Assembly (NCBI GenBank): GCA_030611285.1
Contig: JAUWQC010000053.1
Span: 1 to 6,732 of the forward strand
Length of the DNA stretch: 6,732 bases
From: a bacterium
Lineage (GTDB): Bacteria; Actinomycetota; Humimicrobiia; Humimicrobiales; Humimicrobiaceae
Direction: 5' to 3'
Shown one piece after another: positions 1 through 6,627 of the stretch. The translations under genes and the position numbers were made by a program. Under the pieces are notes generated by a model. It had not been told where the DNA came from. It did not search any database and worked only from the letters and a program-made list of their open reading frames with translations. The stretch's first letter is position 1, and every line of letters starts with the position of its first letter.

Positions 1-1
1 T

Positions 2-505
2 GGAATAGGTATATATAATTCCATAGTATCTTTAAGAAATAAAGTTGACAATTCATGGCATCAGATTGACGTACAGCTCAGGAAAAGATACGATTTAATA
101 CCAAATCTGGTAGAGACAGCAAAAGGGTATGCCAGACATGAAAGAGAAACCCTGCAGAATGTTATTAATGCCAGGAAGATAGGCATTGACGCAAAAACGG
201 TAAAAGAACAGGCAAAAGCTGAAAATATGATAACAGGTACCTTGAAGTCGTTATTTGCGTTGTCTGAAAATTATCCTAACCTTAAAGCGGACCAGCATTT
301 TTCAAAACTAATGGAACAGCTTAACGGGATTGAGAGTAATATTGCTTATGCGAGGCAATTCTACAACGACATGGTTATGAGATTTGATACAAGAATACAG
401 ACATTTCCTGGAAATATATTTGCCAGAATGTTTAATTTTATGTCAAGAGATTATTTTGAAATAGAAGAAGCCTCAGCCAGAGAGCCGGTTAAAGTAAAGT
501 TTTAA
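2..505 (+). CDS. lemA: LemA family protein (5' partial)
   Basis: The reading frame is open from base 2 to the TAA at 503-505, giving 167 residues with no start codon in view, so the gene begins upstream of the window. An internal ATG at 227 is not the real start, because the conserved LemA core lies before it: GIYNSIVSLRNKVDNSW, then QIDVQLRKRYDLIPNLVETA, then KGYARHERETLQNV. The C-terminus FPGNIFARMFNF...YFEIEEASAREPVKVKF is also typical of the family. LemA proteins usually have about 185-190 residues with one N-terminal membrane anchor followed by a helical cytoplasmic or extracytoplasmic domain. The anchor seems to be what is missing here. The molecular function is not well defined. Pairing with htpX, which starts 40 nt downstream, is common and suggests a shared role in envelope quality control; that role is inferred. 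Confidence 0.93.
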   Translation, partial: GIGIYNSIVSLRNKVDNSWHQIDVQLRKRYDLIPNLVETAKGYARHERETLQNVINARKIGIDAKTVKEQAKAENMITGTLKSLFALSENYPNLKADQHFSKLMEQLNGIESNIAYARQFYNDMVMRFDTRIQTFPGNIFARMFNFMSRDYFEIEEASAREPVKVKF

Positions 506-530
506 TAACATGTGATTTTTCTATAAAAAA

Positions 531-535
531 AGGTG
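531..535 (+). promoter_or_regulatory. Ribosome binding site of htpX
   Basis: AGGTG lies 10 nt before the ATG at 546, inside the 40-nt lemA-htpX gap. It supports that ATG as the htpX start. No hairpin followed by a T-run is present in the gap, which fits co-transcription with lemA. Confidence 0.6.
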
Positions 536-545
536 TGGTTGAGTA

Positions 546-1490
546 ATGTATGAACATATTGCCAAAAACAGAGCAAAAACTGTATTTATAATAATTGGAT
601 TTATAATATTTATAACACTGGTAGGATTTGCTGTTGGCTATTATCTTGACTGGCGTTATGGCATTAGCAATAACTATTCGATAATACTTATGATATTTGC
701 ACTCATACTGGCACTTATCATGAGTTTTTCAAGTTATTATTACAGCGATAGAATTGTACTAAGCCTGACTGGAGCCAGACCAATATCCAGAAATGAGAAC
801 CCCAGAGTTTATTATATGGTAGAAGGACTTTCAATAGCTGCAGGAATTCCAATGCCCAGAATATATGTAATAAGCGGTGAAGGAATGAATGCATTTGCAA
901 CCGGGCGCAATCCCCAAAAAGGAGTAATAGCCTTTACTCAAGGTCTACTTGATAATCTTAATGATGAAGAATTGAAAGGGGTTATCTCACATGAATTATC
1001 TCATATAAAGAATTATGATATACTGCTTGGTACAATTGTGGTTATTCTGGTTGGAATGATTGCTATAATAAGTAATATTATGCTCAGGTCCCTTATATTC
1101 GGAGGTGGTGGCAGGAGAAGGTCATCTAAAGGTTCAGGCGGCGGAATACTATCATTAATTTTAATAATAATAGGAATATTGCTTATATTATTGTCTCCTA
1201 TAATTGCTACATTAATAAGACTTGCTATAAGCAGGAATAGGGAATTCCTGGCAGATTCAGCAGGAGCTCTGATTTCCAGGTATCCTGCCGGACTGGCGAA
1301 TGCACTTAAAAAAATCAGTATGCATAGTGAAGTAAAGACCGCCAGCGGCGCAACTGCACATTTATTTATTGCCAATCCAATAGGTGAGAAATCTAAGGTT
1401 ATGTTTAAAAGTTTGTTTAATACGCACCCTCCTGCAGAAGAAAGAATCAGGAGGCTTGAAAATATGTCTTTGGGTGTGGGAATAAAATAA
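546..1490 (+). CDS. htpX: Membrane zinc metalloprotease HtpX (peptidase family M48)
   Basis: This 314-residue integral membrane protease is expected to cleave misfolded or damaged membrane proteins. Two hydrophobic segments (about 12-33 and 43-63) precede the conserved [10 protein letters not shown] motif (111-120). The zinc site is HELSH at 149-153, with E150 as the catalytic glutamate, and the probable third zinc ligand is E233 in [10 protein letters not shown]. Two more hydrophobic segments lie at about 160-180 and 200-228. They are separated by a Gly/Arg/Ser-rich loop (185-200) containing [15 protein letters not shown]. The C-terminus [13 protein letters not shown] (293-305) is the usual family ending. 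Length and motif order are normal for HtpX and all catalytic residues are present. The start is supported by AGGTG 10 nt upstream. The preceding lemA is a frequent partner. In E. coli, htpX responds to envelope stress, but nothing in this sequence shows such control here. Confidence 0.96.
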   Translation: MYEHIAKNRAKTVFIIIGFIIFITLVGFAVGYYLDWRYGISNNYSIILMIFALILALIMSFSSYYYSDRIVLSLTGARPISRNENPRVYYMVEGLSIAAGIPMPRIYVISGEGMNAFATGRNPQKGVIAFTQGLLDNLNDEELKGVISHELSHIKNYDILLGTIVVILVGMIAIISNIMLRSLIFGGGGRRRSSKGSGGGILSLILIIIGILLILLSPIIATLIRLAISRNREFLADSAGALISRYPAGLANALKKISMHSEVKTASGATAHLFIANPIGEKSKVMFKSLFNTHPPAEERIRRLENMSLGVGIK

Positions 1491-1492
1491 TT

Positions 1493-1499
1493 GGAGGTG
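1493..1499 (+). promoter_or_regulatory. Ribosome binding site of pdxS
   Basis: GGAGGTG begins two bases after the htpX stop codon and ends 10 nt before the pdxS ATG at 1510. It is the strongest Shine-Dalgarno sequence in the window and suggests pdxS is well translated. Confidence 0.75.
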
Positions 1500-1509
1500 T
1501 TTTGATAAG

Positions 1510-2391
1510 ATGGAGAAAGGAACGTTAAAGGTAAAAGCCGGGCTTGCTCAGATGCTTAAAGGTGGAGTAATAATGGATGTAACATCCCCCGAGCAGGCTA
1601 AAATTGCAGAGGAAGCAGGGGCAGTATCAGTAATGGCTCTGGAGAGAGTACCTGCTGATATCAGGGCAGAAGGAGGCGTAGCAAGAATGACTGATCCTGA
1701 AATTATACTGAAGATTATGGATACTGTTTCTATTCCGGTTATGGCAAAAGTAAGAATAGGACATTTTGCAGAAGCACAAATACTTGAAGCCATAGAAATT
1801 GATTATATTGATGAAAGTGAAGTCCTGACTCCGGCAGATGAAAAATACCATATAAATAAGTGGGATTTTAAAGTTCCATTTGTTTGCGGCGCAACAAATT
1901 TAGGTGAAGCTTTAAGAAGAATAGGTGAAGGCGCTGCAATGATCAGAACTAAAGGAGAGGCTGGTACTGGAGATGTTATAGAAGCGGTAAAACATATGAG
2001 AAGCATAAGAGATGGAATATTAAGAATTGCTTCACTGCCAAAAGAAGAACTGATGACTGTTGCTAAAGAATTGGGTGCTCCTTATGATCTGGTAGTGTAT
2101 GTTCATAAGAACAAGAAATTACCGGTAGTTAATTTTTCAGCTGGCGGAATATCTACTCCTGCTGATGCCGCTATGATAATGCAGCTTGGCGCTGAGGGTA
2201 TATTTGTAGGTTCAGGTATTTTCAAATCTGAAAATCCAGCAAAAATGGCCAGCGCTATTGTTGAATCAACAACCCATTATAATAACCCTGAGGTTTTGGC
2301 AAAAGTTTCCAGGGGTCTTGGAAGACCAATGAGCGGAATTGCTGTATCAGAACTTACAAAAGAGAAAATAATCTCTAATAGAGGATGGTAA
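1510..2391 (+). CDS. pdxS: Pyridoxal 5'-phosphate synthase subunit PdxS (PLP synthase lyase subunit)
   Basis: PdxS builds the vitamin B6 cofactor PLP from ribose 5-phosphate, glyceraldehyde 3-phosphate and ammonia in the DXP-independent pathway. In characterised systems twelve PdxS subunits form the synthase core, and the glutaminase PdxT docks on them to deliver ammonia. The 293 residues are the normal length and align end to end with the family. Conserved features are D23 in VIMDV, K80 in VMAKVRIGH (the lysine that binds the sugar substrate), K148 in RTKGEAGTG (the second catalytic lysine), and FSAGGIST and GSGIFKS in the phosphate-binding part of the (beta/alpha)8 barrel. Each numbers one less than in B. 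subtilis PdxS. The gene follows htpX after 19 nt. The usual partner pdxT is not next to it: yebC starts 51 nt downstream. Identification is very secure. Confidence 0.98.
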   Translation: MEKGTLKVKAGLAQMLKGGVIMDVTSPEQAKIAEEAGAVSVMALERVPADIRAEGGVARMTDPEIILKIMDTVSIPVMAKVRIGHFAEAQILEAIEIDYIDESEVLTPADEKYHINKWDFKVPFVCGATNLGEALRRIGEGAAMIRTKGEAGTGDVIEAVKHMRSIRDGILRIASLPKEELMTVAKELGAPYDLVVYVHKNKKLPVVNFSAGGISTPADAAMIMQLGAEGIFVGSGIFKSENPAKMASAIVESTTHYNNPEVLAKVSRGLGRPMSGIAVSELTKEKIISNRGW

Positions 2392-2426
2392 AACTGAAAC
2401 AATGAGCATATATGATTAAAAATATT

Positions 2427-2433
2427 AAAGGAG
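2427..2433 (+). promoter_or_regulatory. Ribosome binding site of yebC
   Basis: AAAGGAG lies 9 nt before the ATG at 2443, inside the 51-nt pdxS-yebC gap. The gap has no terminator-like hairpin and no remnant of a coding gene. Confidence 0.7.
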
Positions 2434-2442
2434 ATAATTGAT

Positions 2443-3192
2443 ATGTCCGGGCATTCAAAATGGCATTCAATTAAGCATAAAAAGGCAAAAGAGGATGCAA
2501 AACGGGGAAATATATTTGGGAAGATCAGCAGGAATATTATTGTTGCAGTAAGAGAAGGAGGAGGAAGCGATCCCAGGGATAATATGGCTCTTGCCAATGC
2601 AATTGCAAAGGCTAAGGAATTTAATATGCCCCAAAACAATATAGAAAGAGCAATTAAAAAGGGAACAGGCGAGATAGAAGGGGAGAATTATGAAACCATC
2701 ATGTATGAGGGATATGGCCCGGGAGGTATAGCTATAATAATTGAAGTAATGACTGAAAATAGGAACAGGGCTGCTTCTGATATAAGAAATATTTTAAATA
2801 AATATAACGGAACTCTTGGTGAGAGTGGAAGTGTAAGCTGGCAGTTTGAAAGAAAAGGTATAATAATAGTGGAGAAAACTGAAATAAAGGATGAGGAAGA
2901 ATTTATGCTTAATGTGATTGATATTGGAGCAGAAGACATTGATGAAGATTATGATGTATATGAAATTAAAGTTTCTCCTGTGGAGTTTATAAAGGTCAAA
3001 GAAGCTCTTGAAAAAAATAATATAAAAATAAAATCAAGCGAATTAGGATTTATACCAAAATCTACCATCAAATTATCAAAAGAGGAAAGTGTTAAAGTGT
3101 TAAAACTAATTAATGCATTAGATGAACACGGCGATGTCCAGAATGTGGATTCAAACCTGGAAATATCCGATGAAATATTAAGTGAAATATAG
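2443..3192 (+). CDS. yebC: YebC/PmpR/TACO1 family protein
   Basis: The 249 residues carry the family's signature N-terminus, MSGHSKWHSIKHKKAKEDAK, followed by RGNIFGKISRNIIVAVREGG and then NNIERAIKKGTGE. The central segment YEGYGPGGIAIIIEVMTENRNR and the SGSVSWQFERKG motif are also typical, and the length is normal. YebC proteins were long annotated as transcriptional regulators (PmpR in Pseudomonas). The mitochondrial homologue TACO1 is a translation activator, and bacterial YebC-type proteins have been linked to ribosome function at difficult sequences such as proline runs. The role of this copy cannot be decided from sequence alone. It lies just before ruvCAB, a very common arrangement, with 10 nt between its stop and the ruvC start. 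Confidence 0.97.
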   Translation: MSGHSKWHSIKHKKAKEDAKRGNIFGKISRNIIVAVREGGGSDPRDNMALANAIAKAKEFNMPQNNIERAIKKGTGEIEGENYETIMYEGYGPGGIAIIIEVMTENRNRAASDIRNILNKYNGTLGESGSVSWQFERKGIIIVEKTEIKDEEEFMLNVIDIGAEDIDEDYDVYEIKVSPVEFIKVKEALEKNNIKIKSSELGFIPKSTIKLSKEESVKVLKLINALDEHGDVQNVDSNLEISDEILSEI

Positions 3193-3202
3193 ATAATTAA
3201 AA

Positions 3203-3721
3203 ATGACAACTGATAGAATAAGAATACTGGGGATAGATCCTGGATTGGAAACTACAGGGGTAAGTATATTAGATGTGGAAAAGGGGGAATACTACCCCAT
3301 ATTTTCTGATTGTATTATTACAAAAAAGAACAAACCCATTGGTGAAAGATTAGAAGAGATTTATAGAGAGATTAACCGGTTAATTAAAAAGTACTGTCCT
3401 GACTGCCTGGCTATTGAAGAAATCTTTTTTAGCATAAATGTTAAAAGTGCTATGGATGTAGGTCAGGCAAGGGGAATATCAATACTAGCTGGAAGTATTA
3501 ACAACTTGAAGATATATGAATATACTCCCTTACAGGTAAAACAGGCTGTTGTTGGATATGGAAGAGCAACCAAGAAACAAATCAAATATATGTTAAGAAT
3601 AATACTTAAAGTTGAGGATAATTTTTTTCCCAGGAAAGATGACGCCTGGGATGCAATGGCGATATCTGTATGTCATGCTAATAATAAAAAGTTTCAAGAT
3701 AAGGTTAAAACTTTTAAATAA
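3203..3721 (+). CDS. ruvC: Crossover junction endodeoxyribonuclease RuvC
   Basis: RuvC is the dimeric nuclease that cuts Holliday junctions symmetrically during recombinational repair. The 172 residues match the usual length (173 in E. coli). The four metal-binding acidic residues of the RNase H-like fold are present: D12 in LGIDPGLETTG, E72 in LAIEEIF, and D147 and D150 in KDDAWDAMAIS. The segment VGYGRATKKQIKYML (117-131) corresponds to the conserved GxGxAxKxQ region. The ATG at 3203 has no visible Shine-Dalgarno; the leader is A/T-rich (AGATAATTAAAA). No other ATG, GTG or TTG start fits before the IDPG motif, so translation may be coupled to yebC, whose stop is 10 nt upstream. It is followed by ruvA and ruvB in the standard order. 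Confidence 0.97.
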   Translation: MTTDRIRILGIDPGLETTGVSILDVEKGEYYPIFSDCIITKKNKPIGERLEEIYREINRLIKKYCPDCLAIEEIFFSINVKSAMDVGQARGISILAGSINNLKIYEYTPLQVKQAVVGYGRATKKQIKYMLRIILKVEDNFFPRKDDAWDAMAISVCHANNKKFQDKVKTFK

Positions 3722-3736
3722 TTCAGATGGCTGTTT

Positions 3737-4333
3737 ATGATTGCAAAAATATTTGGAAAAATAATTAAAAAGTCACCCTCAAGTATTATAGTGCAAGCGG
3801 GGGGAATAGGATTTGAAATATTGATTTCAAGCAGGACTTTTGAAAAGATACCAGAAAAGGGTTCAGAAGTAGAACTAGATATATATACTCATGTGAGAGA
3901 AGATGAATTAAAATTGGTAGGTTTTGCGGATGCCGCAGATAAAGATTTTTTTCTGAAACTTCTGGCAGTTTCAGGAATATCAATAAAAATAGCGTTAAGC
4001 GCGCTGTCCATTTACAGCGGAGAGGAGCTTAAAAGAATAATTGCAAACAGGGAAGTTGATATGCTAAGAAGAATTCCTGGAATTGGCACCAAACTTGCTG
4101 AAAGAATAATTCTGGAACTTAAAGATAAACTGGAAGAATATAAAGTGAGAGGAGCAGCGCTTGCCGGTTTAGGTTTAGCAGAAAATGAAAAAATATATGA
4201 GGTTAAACAGGCTTTAAAGACTCTGGGCTACGATTCCAGAGAGATAAGTAAAGCCATATCAAAATTAAGTATTGAGGTTATCAAGAGAGAAAAAATTGAG
4301 CATATCCTAAAAATAGCTCTTAAGGAGATTTAA
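3737..4333 (+). CDS. ruvA: Holliday junction branch migration complex subunit RuvA
   Basis: RuvA binds four-way junctions as a tetramer and loads the RuvB motor. The 198 residues show the standard three-part layout. An OB-fold spans about 1-63, starting MIAKIFGKI and ending [14 protein letters not shown]55 and D56 match the acidic pin residues of E. coli RuvA, which sit at the junction centre. A double helix-hairpin-helix region spans about 64-133, and a RuvB-binding domain III spans about 150-198. The second hairpin, [20 protein letters not shown] (113-132), is canonical. The first, [13 protein letters not shown] (78-90), has S82 where the family usually has the second glycine (GVGPK). No good Shine-Dalgarno precedes the ATG. 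An ATG at 3727 is out of frame. The gene starts 15 nt after ruvC. Confidence 0.97.
   Translation: MIAKIFGKIIKKSPSSIIVQAGGIGFEILISSRTFEKIPEKGSEVELDIYTHVREDELKLVGFADAADKDFFLKLLAVSGISIKIALSALSIYSGEELKRIIANREVDMLRRIPGIGTKLAERIILELKDKLEEYKVRGAALAGLGLAENEKIYEVKQALKTLGYDSREISKAISKLSIEVIKREKIEHILKIALKEI
4322..4327 (+). promoter_or_regulatory. Ribosome binding site of ruvB, inside the ruvA 3' end
   Basis: AAGGAG lies within the last codons of ruvA and ends 11 nt before the ATG at 4339. It favours that ATG over the in-frame ATG at 4360, where the nearest purine run (AAAGG) sits too close. The overlap suggests ruvA and ruvB are translated from the same message. Confidence 0.65.
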
Positions 4334-4338
4334 TTAAA

Positions 4339-5388
4339 ATGGTGGGTGAAAAAGGTAAAATGGCAAACAATGATGAGGAAAATAATGATATAAACCCCAA
4401 ACATATAAAAGTTGATATTGAGTTGGACAAGAGTCTGCGTCCCAGATTTATATCTGAATTTATAGGTCAGGAGAAGATAATAGAAAATATTATAATATTT
4501 ATTAAATCTGCCAGAAAAAGAAAAGAACCACTGGATCATGTGATCCTGTCTGGTCCACCCGGTCTGGGGAAAACATGTCTCGCAGGAATAATTGCAAATG
4601 AAATGGGGGTTGGTTTTAGGATTACTTCTGGTCCGGCTATTGAAAGAGCAGGAGATCTGGCTGCTATATTGACTAACTTAGAGAATTTTGATGTTTTATT
4701 TGTCGATGAGATTCATAGGTTGAACAGAAGTGTGGAAGAAATCCTGTACCCGGCTATGGAAGACTATAAACTGGACATAATAATAGGAAAGGGCCCTTCT
4801 GCAAAGTCAATTAGAATTGACATCGCCCCTTTTACTATTATTGGCGCTACTACCAGAATTGGGCTGGTATCTTCGCCACTGCGGGATAGATTTGGAGTAA
4901 ATATAAGGCTGGATTATTATGATAAAAAAAGTATTGTCAAGATTATTAAAAGATCAGCTGATATATTTGATATAAGGATAAATGAAAAAGGCGCCGAAGT
5001 TATTGCAGGCAGGAGCAGGGGAACACCAAGGATTGCTAATAGACTGCTCCGGAGAGTAAGGGATTATGCTCTAATGTACAGCGATAGCGTAATAGACGAA
5101 CAGATAGCCGAAAAAGCTCTTGGCAAACTGGATATAGATAAGTTGGGCCTGGATGTGGTTGATAAGAAAATATTGAGTATCCTGGTTACAAAGTTCGAGG
5201 GGGGACCGGTGGGCGTCGGTACTATAGCAGCGTCAATAGGAGAAGAAGTGGATACTATTGAAGATGTTTATGAACCATATTTATTACAGCTGGGATTTTT
5301 AAAAAGAACTTCGAAGGGTAGAGTAGCCACCAATCTGGCATTTAAATATCTGGGAGTAAAAAAAGAAAATAAACCCAAGCTCTTTTAA
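4339..5388 (+). CDS. ruvB: Holliday junction branch migration ATPase RuvB
   Basis: RuvB is the hexameric AAA+ motor that drives branch migration on RuvA-bound junctions. The 349 residues include a short polar, acidic N-terminal extension (about 1-28, NNDEENND at 10-17) before the conserved start [15 protein letters not shown] (33-47). Walker A is GPPGLGKT at 72-79 and Walker B is LFVDEIHR at 120-127, with D123 and E124. Sensor 1 lies in IIGATTR (167-173) and the arginine-finger region is SPLRDRFG (179-186). The sensor 2 region is [16 protein letters not shown] (227-242). The C-terminal winged helix runs from about 270 to 335, with [16 protein letters not shown] and the wing RTSKGRVAT, where most homologues have RTPRGR. 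The gene follows ruvA after 5 nt and ends 15 nt before queA. All motor residues look intact. Confidence 0.98.
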   Translation: MVGEKGKMANNDEENNDINPKHIKVDIELDKSLRPRFISEFIGQEKIIENIIIFIKSARKRKEPLDHVILSGPPGLGKTCLAGIIANEMGVGFRITSGPAIERAGDLAAILTNLENFDVLFVDEIHRLNRSVEEILYPAMEDYKLDIIIGKGPSAKSIRIDIAPFTIIGATTRIGLVSSPLRDRFGVNIRLDYYDKKSIVKIIKRSADIFDIRINEKGAEVIAGRSRGTPRIANRLLRRVRDYALMYSDSVIDEQIAEKALGKLDIDKLGLDVVDKKILSILVTKFEGGPVGVGTIAASIGEEVDTIEDVYEPYLLQLGFLKRTSKGRVATNLAFKYLGVKKENKPKLF

Positions 5389-5403
5389 CTATTTACTTAA
5401 GAT

Positions 5404-6417
5404 ATGAAGATTGAATTATTTGACTACAGGCTTCCCCAAAAATTTATAGCTCAAAAACCGCTGCAGCGAAGAGATTATTCCAGACTTCTGGTACTCGATA
5501 GAAATACAGGCGATATAAAACATGATATTTTTTACAATATCTTGAATTACTTTGACCAGGGCGATGTTCTGGTTGTAAATGAAAGCAAAGTTACCAGGTG
5601 CAGACTACCTGGTAAAAAAGAAAAAACAGGAGCCAATATAGAATGTTTTGTTCTAAATAAAGTAAAGGGTAATCAGTATCTGGTATTGCTTAAACCTTCA
5701 AAAAGACTCAAATCCTCAGATAAGGTAATTATAGGTAAATATTATTTTTTGGTTATATCAAAAATGGATTACGGCGAGGCTATTGTGGAATTCAATACAA
5801 CTGCGGAGAAAATTTTTAAGGAATACGGCAGAGTACCAATACCTCCCTATATAAAATGTAATGATATAGATGAATCCCGTTACCAGACTATTTATGCGGA
5901 AAGGGAAGGTTCTTCCGCAGCGCCAACTGCGGGTCTTCATTTTTCTGAGAATTTGATTAAAGAAATGAAAAGTAAGGGAGTTGTTTTAGCAAAAGTGGGT
6001 TTAAATATAGGACTGGATACCTTCAGACCTATTTCATCAAATGAAATCGAAGAACACAAAATGCATAGTGAATATTATTATATAAGAGAATCCGAGGCTA
6101 AAAAGATCAACCGGTCAAAAGAAACGGGGAAAAAAATTATTGCGGTAGGTACTACTGTGGTTAGAGTTTTAGAAACTTTGATGTCCAGATATGGAAAAAT
6201 AAAGGGGGATAGAGGAGTTACCGATATTTATATATACCCCGGGTTCAATTTTAAGGCTGTAGACTGGATGATTACTAATTTTCATCTACCCCGATCAACT
6301 TTACTGGTGATGGTATCCGCCTTTGCTGGAAGGGAAAATATCCTAAATGCATACAAGCAGGCAAAGAAGAATAACTACAGGTTTTATAGTTTTGGAGATT
6401 GCATGCTAATAAAATGA
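5404..6417 (+). CDS. queA: S-adenosylmethionine:tRNA ribosyltransferase-isomerase QueA
   Basis: QueA transfers and isomerises the ribosyl part of S-adenosylmethionine onto preQ1 in tRNA, giving epoxyqueuosine at the wobble position of GUN anticodons (Tyr, His, Asn, Asp). The 337 residues are a normal length. Recognised segments are FDYRLPQKFIAQKPLQRRDY near the N-terminus, GSSAAPTAGLHF (169-180), EEHKMHSEYY (216-225), IIAVGTTVVRVLE (245-257), YPGFNFKAVDWMITNFHLP (278-296) and the end YRFYSFGDCMLI. Some usually conserved positions differ: NESKVTRCRLPG (59-70) where NDTRVIPARLxG is common, KTGA (74-77) for KTGG, and GLNIGLDTF (199-207) where a histidine usually stands at the asparagine. The frame is intact and the overall match is strong, so it is probably functional. 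No Shine-Dalgarno is visible before the ATG, which lies 15 nt after ruvB; coupling to ruvB is possible. The enzyme acts after Tgt, whose gene follows. Confidence 0.96.
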   Translation: MKIELFDYRLPQKFIAQKPLQRRDYSRLLVLDRNTGDIKHDIFYNILNYFDQGDVLVVNESKVTRCRLPGKKEKTGANIECFVLNKVKGNQYLVLLKPSKRLKSSDKVIIGKYYFLVISKMDYGEAIVEFNTTAEKIFKEYGRVPIPPYIKCNDIDESRYQTIYAEREGSSAAPTAGLHFSENLIKEMKSKGVVLAKVGLNIGLDTFRPISSNEIEEHKMHSEYYYIRESEAKKINRSKETGKKIIAVGTTVVRVLETLMSRYGKIKGDRGVTDIYIYPGFNFKAVDWMITNFHLPRSTLLVMVSAFAGRENILNAYKQAKKNNYRFYSFGDCMLIK

Positions 6418-6432
6418 CTAACCTTTTTTAAA

Positions 6433-6452
6433 AGAATTTAACCTTAAATTTT
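6433..6452. repeat. AT inverted repeat just after queA
   Basis: AATTTAA and TTAAATT form a perfect 7-bp dyad around CC, extendable by a G-T and an A-T pair. It starts 16 nt after the queA stop. It contains no G-C stem pair and has no clear T-run, so it is a weak terminator candidate at best. It could equally be chance in such AT-rich DNA. Confidence 0.35.
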
Positions 6453-6462
6453 AAGATACATG

Positions 6463-6495
6463 ATAGTTTTTATTAATATACTAATATTATACTAT
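6463..6495. repeat. Imperfect AT dyad
   Basis: Two nested 5-bp arms are visible: ATAGT (6463-6467) with ACTAT (6491-6495), and TATTA (6471-6475) with TAATA (6482-6486), separated by short unpaired segments. It may be a protein-binding dyad or chance symmetry. Nothing in the sequence decides between these. Confidence 0.25.
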
Positions 6496-6534
6496 AAATT
6501 TAAAATAGATGAAGTTTGACTGCTAAATTTAAAA
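6495..6534 (+). repeat. Direct repeat of an 11-mer with a palindromic core
   Basis: TAAATTTAAAA occurs at 6495-6505 and again at 6524-6534, 29 bp apart start to start. Its first eight bases, TAAATTTA, are self-complementary. The second copy overlaps the candidate -35 of the promoter proposed for tgt, as an operator might. In DNA this AT-rich an 11-mer repeat can arise by chance. Confidence 0.35.
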
Positions 6535-6556
6535 AAACAATAAATCCTGATAAAAT
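6528..6556 (+). promoter_or_regulatory. Candidate promoter for tgt
   Basis: An extended -10 element TG-A-TAAAAT lies at 6548-6556 (TAAAAT matches TATAAT at five of six bases). It has a weak -35, TTTAAA at 6528-6533, with a 17-bp spacer. Transcription would start near 6563 and leave a leader of about 75 nt before tgt. A better -35, TTGACT at 6516-6521, has only AATAAA at the correct distance. The call rests on consensus matching in AT-rich DNA and needs transcript data. Confidence 0.4.
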
Positions 6557-6578
6557 CTCTAAAAGGTGACACTTAACT

Positions 6579-6605
6579 ATGCTAAACAGTAGAATGATAT
6601 TTTAA
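6579..6605 (+). CDS. Possible 8-codon leader ORF upstream of tgt
   Basis: ATG at 6579 opens a short frame, MLNSRMIF, ending with TAA at 6603-6605, 32 nt before tgt. AAGGTGA (6563-6569) lies 9 nt upstream as a good Shine-Dalgarno, better than that of tgt itself, which has none. If translated it could be a leader peptide or a device that brings ribosomes near the tgt start. The ORF is too short for its coding potential to be judged and may be chance. Confidence 0.25.
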   Translation: MLNSRMIF

Positions 6606-6627
6606 TTAATAGATAATGATTGTAAAC

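Noticed and set aside
227..505. A complete 92-residue protein starting at the ATG at 227
   Set aside because: The conserved LemA core continues upstream in the same frame to base 2, so this ATG is internal to a gene cut by the window edge.
1013..1375. 120-residue open frame on the minus strand inside htpX
   Set aside because: It is the antisense shadow of a secure HtpX coding region, with no recognisable domain or start context. The same applies to the minus-strand frames within pdxS, yebC, ruvA, ruvB and queA.
2392..2442. Possible remnant of pdxT
   Set aside because: Only 51 nt separate pdxS and yebC. They contain a trivial 5-codon frame and the yebC ribosome site, with nothing like a glutaminase.
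4360..5388. Shorter RuvB starting at the ATG at 4360
   Set aside because: The ATG at 4339 has AAGGAG at a suitable distance, while the purine run before 4360 is too close. The conserved part starts well after either, so the choice is not certain.
6418..6460. Intrinsic terminator after queA
   Set aside because: Inverted repeats here are A/T only, with no GC-rich stem followed by a T-run, so they do not meet the usual standard.
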